A DNA stretch of 6,220 nucleotides from the NCBI GenBank assembly GCA_026986885.1, contig JALSNT010000649.1:1-6220 (forward strand), given 5' to 3'. This document shows positions 1 through 4,462 of this stretch, piece by piece. The position numbers and the translations under genes were made by a program. This DNA is from Desulfobulbaceae bacterium. Lineage in GTDB: Bacteria; Desulfobacterota; Desulfobulbia; Desulfobulbales; Desulfobulbaceae. Numbering within the stretch: position 1 is the stretch's first letter; each line of letters starts with the position of its first letter. Under the pieces are notes generated by a model. That model did not search any database. It saw nothing but the letters and a program-made list of their open reading frames with translations, and was not told the DNA's origin.

Positions 1-50
1 AAGAGCTGGCGAAATTTCTGATCTTTGCTGCCCATGGAGAAAAGAAGTAG
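1..50 (+). CDS. Possible C-terminal end of an upstream gene (partial)
   Basis: Read from position 3, the sequence gives 15 codons (ELAKFLIFAAHGEKK) ending in TAG at 48-50. The peptide has an amphipathic helix-like stretch and a charged tail, which is plausible for a real C-terminus. The fragment is too short to assign to a family. An ArsR-type regulator would suit the neighbourhood, but nothing in these residues proves it. The other two forward frames and an open minus-strand frame over the same bases are less protein-like. A terminator-like hairpin at 185-211 could end its transcript. Confidence 0.3.
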   Translation, partial: ELAKFLIFAAHGEKK

Positions 51-184
51 AGGTATGTCCTGACAGCGAGGCATTTTTCGGGAAATCCGGGAATAATTGC
101 TGATTGCGCCCGGCATTGCGTTTTCATTATCTTTTTTGATTACCATCATTGTTCAGCAAAAAGGGATAACATCGCTAAAGCCGG

Positions 185-211
185 AACAACAGATTGCCTG
201 TTGTTTTATTT
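185..211 (+). terminator. Terminator-like hairpin with T-rich tail
   Basis: A perfect 8-bp stem, AACAACAG (185-192) against CTGTTGTT (198-205), closes a 5-nt loop. The T-rich run TTTTATTT (204-211) overlaps the end of the stem. This has the form of a rho-independent terminator on the + strand, although the stem is A/T-rich and therefore fairly weak. It lies about 135 nt after the putative upstream stop codon and before the promoter at 319, so it would insulate the operon from upstream transcription. Confidence 0.45.
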
Positions 212-286
212 AAGCCTGAATTCATATCGCTGCATTTTACCGAAAAGAGCGATGGTATCCCTAATTGCAGCTTGGCTGAGTTTCAG

Positions 287-310
287 TGGTAATTAGATTA
301 TCTTTTACCA
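287..310. repeat. Inverted repeat TGGTAA-N12-TTACCA upstream of the promoter
   Basis: TGGTAA (287-292) and TTACCA (305-310) are exact reverse complements separated by 12 nt of AT-rich sequence. The repeat ends 8 nt before the -35 box. The position suits an activator or second-regulator site, or simply an AT-rich upstream element. Six-base arms can occur by chance, so only the arms themselves are certain. Confidence 0.3.
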
Positions 311-318
311 AAAAAAGA

Positions 319-346
319 TTGACAAACAGGATATCCGCTTTATCTT
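319..346 (+). promoter_or_regulatory. Sigma70-like promoter of the efflux operon
   Basis: The -35 box is a perfect TTGACA (319-324). With a 16-nt spacer it is followed by TATCTT (341-346), which matches the TATAAT consensus at four of six positions. The predicted start of transcription is near 352-356, inside the palindrome at 348-363. A strong -35, a weaker -10 and an AT-rich upstream flank make a plausible regulated promoter. It would give a leader of about 200 nt before the permease start codon. Confidence 0.6.
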
Positions 347-347
347 A

Positions 348-363
348 ATCGCTAAATGGCGAT
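348..363. promoter_or_regulatory. Palindromic operator ATCGC-N6-GCGAT over the transcription start
   Basis: ATCGC (348-352) and GCGAT (359-363) are perfect inverted arms around a 6-nt centre (TAAATG). The site begins two bases after the putative -10 box and covers the predicted +1, the classic place for a repressor to block initiation. ArsR/SmtB-family repressors commonly sit at such AT-rich palindromes upstream of COG0701 permease genes, so one is a reasonable candidate. The regulator itself is not identified in this window. Confidence 0.55.
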
Positions 364-559
364 ATATAGATTATTGAAAATAAAAGTAACTGTAAATGTA
401 TGTCTTCTTGAGTGTAATGAAAGGTACTCCGGAGATGGTGCAACCTGAGTGGTCAAACTGTGCCGGTAGCGTAATGATGAATTATTGACGGACATGCGCG
501 GGACCCTGATGGAAATCAGGTCCTTTTTGCGTTGTTTGGAGAAAAATTGAGGGAAAAAT
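364..559 (+). promoter_or_regulatory. Long 5' leader, possible attenuator
   Basis: This stretch would be the untranslated leader of the operon transcript. Its middle part can fold: GGTGCA (437-442) pairs with TGTGCC (459-464) allowing G-U pairs, with ACC (443-445) and GGT (451-453) able to pair inside. CTCCGGAG (427-434) is self-complementary. It ends in a terminator-like hairpin at 501-528. I compared it by eye with the common riboswitch cores (TPP, cobalamin, fluoride, c-di-GMP, NiCo, guanidine, glycine, manganese) and recognised none. It also contains a 30-codon ORF (396-488). Whether it acts as a riboswitch, a leader-peptide attenuator or neither cannot be settled from sequence alone. Confidence 0.4.
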
Positions 560-597
560 ATGAAACCTGTACAGACATCAACCTGCAACTGTGCCGG
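441..597 (+). repeat. Imperfect direct repeat shared by leader and permease 5' end
   Basis: Two blocks occur in the same order in the leader and at the start of the permease gene. CAACCTG is at 441-447 and 579-585. AACTGTGCCGG is at 456-466 and 587-597. The blocks are 8 nt apart in the leader and 1 nt apart in the gene. In the gene, the second block encodes Asn10, Cys11, Ala12 and the start of Gly13. Its origin and role are unknown; chance is possible. Confidence 0.4.
501..528 (+). terminator. Terminator-like hairpin just before the permease gene
   Basis: GGACCCTGAT (501-510) pairs with ATCAGGTCC (515-523), leaving one bulged C and a GGAA loop, and is followed at once by TTTTT (524-528). That is the form of an intrinsic terminator, and only on the + strand because no T run follows on the other strand. 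Only 31 nt separate it from the permease start codon at 560, too little for a separate complete promoter. Transcripts of the operon from the promoter at 319 must therefore read through it. This suggests conditional termination, or else a short leader RNA ending here. Confidence 0.6.
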
Positions 598-1651
598 GAC
601 CGGCAGCAGTACTCCTGCCCACAGTAAGGGCCTTAACAAGGGTAAGGCCGTTTTCCTGGGACTGACCGGACTTGTTCTCTGGTATGTTATTTATGGTCAA
701 TTAGAACCTTTTTCAAGGGTTTTCACCTATTCCTGGCTTGGTCTTGAAAAAGGAGGCCACCTTGGAGAAACGATTCAGTTTTTCATTTTTGAGGTTCCCA
801 AGGTTATGATGCTGTTGACCCTGATTGTCTTTATTGTCGGTATGATCCGTTCTTTTTTTACCCAGGAACGGACCAGGAAATATCTTGCCGGTAAACGGGA
901 AACCGTCGGCAACGTCATGGCTTCTCTGCTTGGCATCGTCACCCCGTTCTGCTCCTGTTCGGCGGTACCGCTTTTCTTAGGCTTTGTTCAGGCAGGTGTG
1001 CCCCTGGGGGTCACGTTTTCTTTTTTAGTGGCCGCGCCCATGGTCAACGAGATTGCCCTGGTTCTACTCTATGGGCTGTTAGGCTGGAAGGTGGCCGCCA
1101 TTTATCTGATCAGTGGTCTGGTGATCGCCATGGTTTCCGGCTGGATCATCGGCCGCTTTCACCTTGAACACTGGGTTGAAGACTGGGTTCAGGAACTGCG
1201 GGCGGCCGAGGCGTTGGTGGTTGAGGAAAAACTGACCTGGGCGGATCGACTGGAGCGTGGCCGGGAAGCGGTCCGCGATATCGTCGGTAAGGTCTGGATT
1301 TATGTGGTTGCCGGTATTGGCGTCGGCGCTGCTATTCATGGTTATGTGCCCGAGGATTTTATGGCCTCTATTATGGGCAAGGATGCCTGGTGGTCGGTTC
1401 CTGCGGCCGTATTAATTGGTATTCCCATGTATTCCAACGCGGCGGGTATCGTTCCCATCGTCGAAGCCCTGTTAGGGAAGGGCGCTGCTCTTGGTACGGT
1501 GCTTGCCTTTATGATGAGTGTCATTGCCCTGTCTTTTCCGGAAATGGTGATTTTGCGCAAGGTGCTTAAACCAAAACTGATCGCTGTTTTTATCGCCGTG
1601 GTCGGCAGCGGTATTCTCTTTACCGGATTTTTGTTTAATATGATCATTTAA
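560..1651 (+). CDS. COG0701/ArsP-type inner-membrane permease (DUF318)
   Basis: A 363-residue integral membrane protein of the permease family that includes ArsP (trivalent organoarsenical efflux) and the SO_0444 group, likely exporting a metalloid or soft-metal species across the inner membrane. Eight or nine hydrophobic helices are visible, for example at about 30-46, 72-96, 116-150 and 243-263. Family motifs are TPFCSCS (residues 128-134, with Cys131 and Cys133), APMVNE (159-164), PMYSNAAG (289-296) and SFPEM (325-329). A charged loop at roughly 200-240 separates the two halves. The N-terminal tail carries a Cys-Asn-Cys pair (residues 9-11) that could bind a thiophilic metal. The start is supported by TGAGGG at 548-553, 6 nt upstream. 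It is the first gene of the operon, behind the leader and hairpin. The family assignment is firm; the substrate is inference. Confidence 0.95.
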   Translation: MKPVQTSTCNCAGTGSSTPAHSKGLNKGKAVFLGLTGLVLWYVIYGQLEPFSRVFTYSWLGLEKGGHLGETIQFFIFEVPKVMMLLTLIVFIVGMIRSFFTQERTRKYLAGKRETVGNVMASLLGIVTPFCSCSAVPLFLGFVQAGVPLGVTFSFLVAAPMVNEIALVLLYGLLGWKVAAIYLISGLVIAMVSGWIIGRFHLEHWVEDWVQELRAAEALVVEEKLTWADRLERGREAVRDIVGKVWIYVVAGIGVGAAIHGYVPEDFMASIMGKDAWWSVPAAVLIGIPMYSNAAGIVPIVEALLGKGAALGTVLAFMMSVIALSFPEMVILRKVLKPKLIAVFIAVVGSGILFTGFLFNMII

Positions 1652-1678
1652 TTATTTTAAATTTGAGGAGGAAGAATA

Positions 1679-1909
1679 ATGGAAATTCAAGTTTGTGGTC
1701 CGGGGTGCGCGTCGTGTGTGCAGGCGGAAAAGGTTGTGCGCGATGCGGTGGCGGCAAAGGGTATTGACGCCGCGATTACCAAGGTGACTGATTTTGCGGA
1801 AATGGCTAAACTGGGAATATTTTCGACTCCGGCGGTGGTCGTTGACGGTGAGGTAAAATGCGTCGGCAGGGTCCCTAAGCAGGCCGAGGTGGAAGAGTGG
1901 TTAGGGTAA
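1679..1909 (+). CDS. Thioredoxin-fold redox-active disulfide protein
   Basis: A 76-residue cytoplasmic protein resembling the small 'redox-active disulfide protein 2' (TIGR00412-like, glutaredoxin/thioredoxin fold) family. The active site lies at the end of the first strand: CGPGCASC gives Cys6, Cys10 and Cys13, with Cys10-Ala-Ser-Cys13 as the CxxC redox pair. The typical cis-proline segment is seen as STPAVVVDGE (residues 49-58, Pro51), followed by Cys61. Length is normal for the family. A strong ribosome site, GAGGAGGA at 1665-1672, lies 6 nt before the ATG. Genes of this family often sit next to COG0701 permeases, as here with a 27-nt gap. The likely job is thiol-disulfide exchange or metal handling for the permease, but the partner and the direction of electron flow are inferred only. 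Confidence 0.93.
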   Translation: MEIQVCGPGCASCVQAEKVVRDAVAAKGIDAAITKVTDFAEMAKLGIFSTPAVVVDGEVKCVGRVPKQAEVEEWLG

Positions 1910-1926
1910 CGCTGTGTCCTGACGGT

Positions 1927-3306
1927 ATGCACGTGAAGAATAAAGATAAATTTTCGTTCTGCCGGCGTGTGCCCGCAGCGGCAATTGTGTTCCTTGCGGG
2001 TCTGTTGTTGCCTGTTTTCTCCACAGTGCTGCAGGCAAAGGACCTGGGTGACATCCTGTCTCTGGTGGAAAAGAACACCCCGGCCCTGCAGGCCGCCCAT
2101 GCCCGGACAAAGGCACGGCAGTCGGCCCTGAAAAGGGAAAAAAGCCGGTATTTCGGCGAAATCGATGCCCTGGCAAAGAGCAGTACTTATGACGATGGCC
2201 GCTTGATTAATCCGATGACCTTTCCGGTGAACATGCGGGCTGAACTTTTTGACGATAAGCAAATCGGCTACGGGGTCACCGGTCGTCTGCCGCTGGATAT
2301 CAACGGCCGCATTACGGCCCGGGTCAAGGCCGCGGACAAAGAGCTTGCCGCTGCCCTGGCCGGGGAGGGAAATGTCCGTCTCCAGGTCCTGCACTCGGCT
2401 GCTGATCTGTATCATTCCCTGGAGGGAATTAAAGGGCTTGAAGAGGCCCTGGGCAAGCAGATTGAGGCGTTGACCGCGCATGTCAGGGTTGCTGGTGCGG
2501 CCATCCGGGCCGGTCGGGCGGCGCCGGTGGAAAAATTGCGTCTTGTTGCCGATCTGGAGACAGTCAAGGGGAAACTGGCAGCGATCAAGGGCAATGAACA
2601 GGGGGTCAGGGCGCGGCTGGCAGCGCTTATGGGTGTGCCCTCTTTTGCAGATCCTGTTGTTGCCTCTGTCGGCAAGCCTTCTCTGTGTACCGGCCGGATC
2701 GAAGAAATTGACAAGCGGCCGGATATTCAGGTTATCCGGTCAAAAGGCGCGGCTGCCGATGCCCGGGTACGGGCTGCTTTTGCCGATCGTCTGCCGTCAC
2801 TGAATCTGGATGCTTCCTGGCTGCAGAATCAAGGATTTAATGGAGAAGGTGATGATACCTGGGCCCTGTTTGCCACTATCACACTTCCTCTCTGGGACGG
2901 GGGAGGCCGCCGGGCCGCAGTCGAAGAGGCCCGATCCGGTCGTCTGGCGCTGAGAAATGATCTGGCCGCTCTTCGTAATGAGGCCAGGGCGGAAGTTCTC
3001 GGAGCCCGGGCGGACTGGCAGGCGGCCCGGATCGGTTATCAGGCGGCGACCGCCTCGGTCAGGGCGGCCCGGGAAACGGCGCGCATCCAGGCGGACCGTT
3101 TTTCAGAAGGCCGCCTTTCGGCGGCGGATCTGGTGGATGCTGAAGCTGCCCTGGCCTCGGCCAGGTCAAATAAGGTTCTTGCCCTGACCGGTTGGTGGCA
3201 GGCAGGCGATCATCTGCGGCGTGCTTTGGGTATGGAACCGGCTGCCTATCAAAGAAAAGAATCGTTGCCGCAGGAAGAAGCCGCAACTCATTTGCCTCAA
3301 CAATAA
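1927..3306 (+). CDS. TolC-family outer-membrane efflux channel
   Basis: Outer-membrane component of a tripartite pump, 459 residues, typical for the family. From the ATG at 1927 a Sec signal peptide is clear: basic n-region, hydrophobic core at about 17-32, and probable cleavage after VLQA (Ala37). Two TolC-type helical repeats follow. The first begins near Leu-Val-Glu-Lys-Asn after the signal peptide. The second has the hallmark RPDIQ (264-268), a LPSL segment and LWDGGGRR (322-329), then long Ala/Arg/Glu-rich coiled-coil helices. No lipobox cysteine is present at the cleavage site. The start is uncertain: an in-frame GTG at 1897 has a better ribosome site (GAGG, 1886-1889) and would overlap the previous gene by 13 nt, adding ten residues before the signal peptide. 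It likely docks with the adaptor encoded next, 10 nt downstream. Confidence 0.93.
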   Translation: MHVKNKDKFSFCRRVPAAAIVFLAGLLLPVFSTVLQAKDLGDILSLVEKNTPALQAAHARTKARQSALKREKSRYFGEIDALAKSSTYDDGRLINPMTFPVNMRAELFDDKQIGYGVTGRLPLDINGRITARVKAADKELAAALAGEGNVRLQVLHSAADLYHSLEGIKGLEEALGKQIEALTAHVRVAGAAIRAGRAAPVEKLRLVADLETVKGKLAAIKGNEQGVRARLAALMGVPSFADPVVASVGKPSLCTGRIEEIDKRPDIQVIRSKGAAADARVRAAFADRLPSLNLDASWLQNQGFNGEGDDTWALFATITLPLWDGGGRRAAVEEARSGRLALRNDLAALRNEARAEVLGARADWQAARIGYQAATASVRAARETARIQADRFSEGRLSAADLVDAEAALASARSNKVLALTGWWQAGDHLRRALGMEPAAYQRKESLPQEEAATHLPQQ

Positions 3307-3316
3307 TGGAGTATCC

Positions 3317-4462
3317 ATGGCGCTGTTTAAAAAAAGACTCATTTATGTGATTGGCCTGATTATCCTGGCGGCACTGATAATCGGTGGCATTATTATTCAT
3401 AAAAAACGGGCCGCGCAGGTGGCCCATACTCCTGTTGCCATTGCTGCGCCCTGGGCCCTGCACGTTGCCGTGGTAAGCAACGAGCCGGTAGCCATCGGTT
3501 TTCCCGCCCTGGCCATGATTACCACCAGCCGGCCGGTGACCATCATGGCCAGGATAACCGGCCGCATTCTCGAAATGGGACCGCGTGAAGGGCGAACTGT
3601 TAACAAAGGAGACCTGCTGGTTCGTATCGACACCAGCGCTGTTGAACAAAAGATCCACTCGCTTAAGGCCCAGCTTACAGCAAGCCGTGCCGAGGCCGCT
3701 CGTATCGGTCGGGAACTGGTGCGGGAAGAAAAATTGTTTAAAAAGGGCGGCAGCAGCGCCACTGCTGTTGATTCCCGGCGCACCGCTGCCGTGGCGGCCC
3801 GGCAGAAGGTGGCATCACTTGAGCATCAGATAGCTTCCCTGGAGGTGGAGAAGGGTTATGGTGTTATTGCAAGTCCGGTGAACGGCATCATCGCCGCCCG
3901 ACTGGCCGAGCCGGGTGACATGTGTGTTCCCGGCCATCCCTTAAATAAAATTATTGCCGCCGGTGGCGCCCTGGTGCGGGTGGAACTGCCCCAGTCCATT
4001 CTCCATCAGGTTCATCCCGGCGCCGCCATCGTTCTTTTTTCTGATAAACAACAGATGACGGTCCGGGTCAGCCGTATTTTTCCCTCCGTTGATGCCCGGG
4101 CCCTGGGTTTTGTGGAGGCCGATGTCGATGCCCTTCCTTTTGGCCTTGCCAGTGGTTCGCGTCTTGATGCCCGCGTTATCCTTCGCCGGGTCAAGGATGG
4201 CCTCCGGATCCCTTACGGGAGTCTGCTCTGCGGAGAAGGTAATGACCAGGGCCGTGTTTTTATCATTGGGCAACAGGATAAGGACAGGAAAACAAGTACC
4301 CTGAAAATGATCAATGTGCAGGTGCGTTTGCGGGGCCGGGATGGTATTGCCGTTACCGGCCCGCTCAAGGCCGGCGACCAGGTGGTTGTCGCCCATGAAA
4401 GCGTTCTCCTGCAGCTGCATGCAGGCGATCCCGTCACCATTGCTCCGGGAGAATTACCATGA
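3317..4462 (+). CDS. RND efflux periplasmic adaptor (membrane fusion protein)
   Basis: HlyD/AcrA-like adaptor of 381 residues that links the inner-membrane pump to the outer-membrane channel. A membrane anchor spans about residues 8-27, without a lipobox, so it is probably held by an uncleaved transmembrane segment. The two halves of the lipoyl domain are visible: ARITGRI through REGRTVNKGDLLVRID (78-105) and SPVNGIIAARLAEPGD (starting at 186). Between them, about 107-180 forms an alpha-helical hairpin rich in Lys, Glu, Ala and Leu. Beta-barrel and membrane-proximal domains follow. The start at 3317 is chosen for GGAG at 3308-3311, 5 nt upstream; an earlier in-frame ATG at 3221 would run 86 nt into the channel gene and precede the anchor with unrelated residues. 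No His- or Met-rich metal-binding extension of the CusB kind is seen. Confidence 0.95.
   Translation: MALFKKRLIYVIGLIILAALIIGGIIIHKKRAAQVAHTPVAIAAPWALHVAVVSNEPVAIGFPALAMITTSRPVTIMARITGRILEMGPREGRTVNKGDLLVRIDTSAVEQKIHSLKAQLTASRAEAARIGRELVREEKLFKKGGSSATAVDSRRTAAVAARQKVASLEHQIASLEVEKGYGVIASPVNGIIAARLAEPGDMCVPGHPLNKIIAAGGALVRVELPQSILHQVHPGAAIVLFSDKQQMTVRVSRIFPSVDARALGFVEADVDALPFGLASGSRLDARVILRRVKDGLRIPYGSLLCGEGNDQGRVFIIGQQDKDRKTSTLKMINVQVRLRGRDGIAVTGPLKAGDQVVVAHESVLLQLHAGDPVTIAPGELP

Noticed and set aside
1..126. Open minus-strand frame from an ATG near 126 to the left edge
   Set aside because: It has no ribosome site that I can see and no family resemblance; the short + strand C-terminus reading is slightly more protein-like.
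421..500. Fluoride-riboswitch-like GGAGATGG string in the leader
   Set aside because: The GGAGATGG string matches the fluoride class, but the remaining conserved elements and pairings do not line up, and the downstream genes are not fluoride exporters.
352..639. Minus-strand ORF of 95 codons over the leader and the permease start
   Set aside because: It runs antisense through the operator, the terminator hairpin and the first codons of the permease, has no recognisable domain, and competes with strong + strand signals.
1687..2481. Minus-strand ORF of 264 codons across the redox and TolC-type genes
   Set aside because: It is antisense to two well-supported genes, its translation is low-complexity Gln/Arg/His-rich without a domain, and its length is explained by the GC-rich codon pattern of the + strand.
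3110..3125. Strong GC hairpin GCCGCC-TTTC-GGCGGC
   Set aside because: It lies inside the TolC-type coding region, lacks a following T run and is explained by GC-rich codons, so it is not called a terminator.
3221..3316. Upstream extension of the adaptor gene from an earlier ATG
   Set aside because: It would overlap the channel gene by 86 nt, and the added residues are basic shadow translation before a good ribosome site and a normal membrane anchor at 3317.
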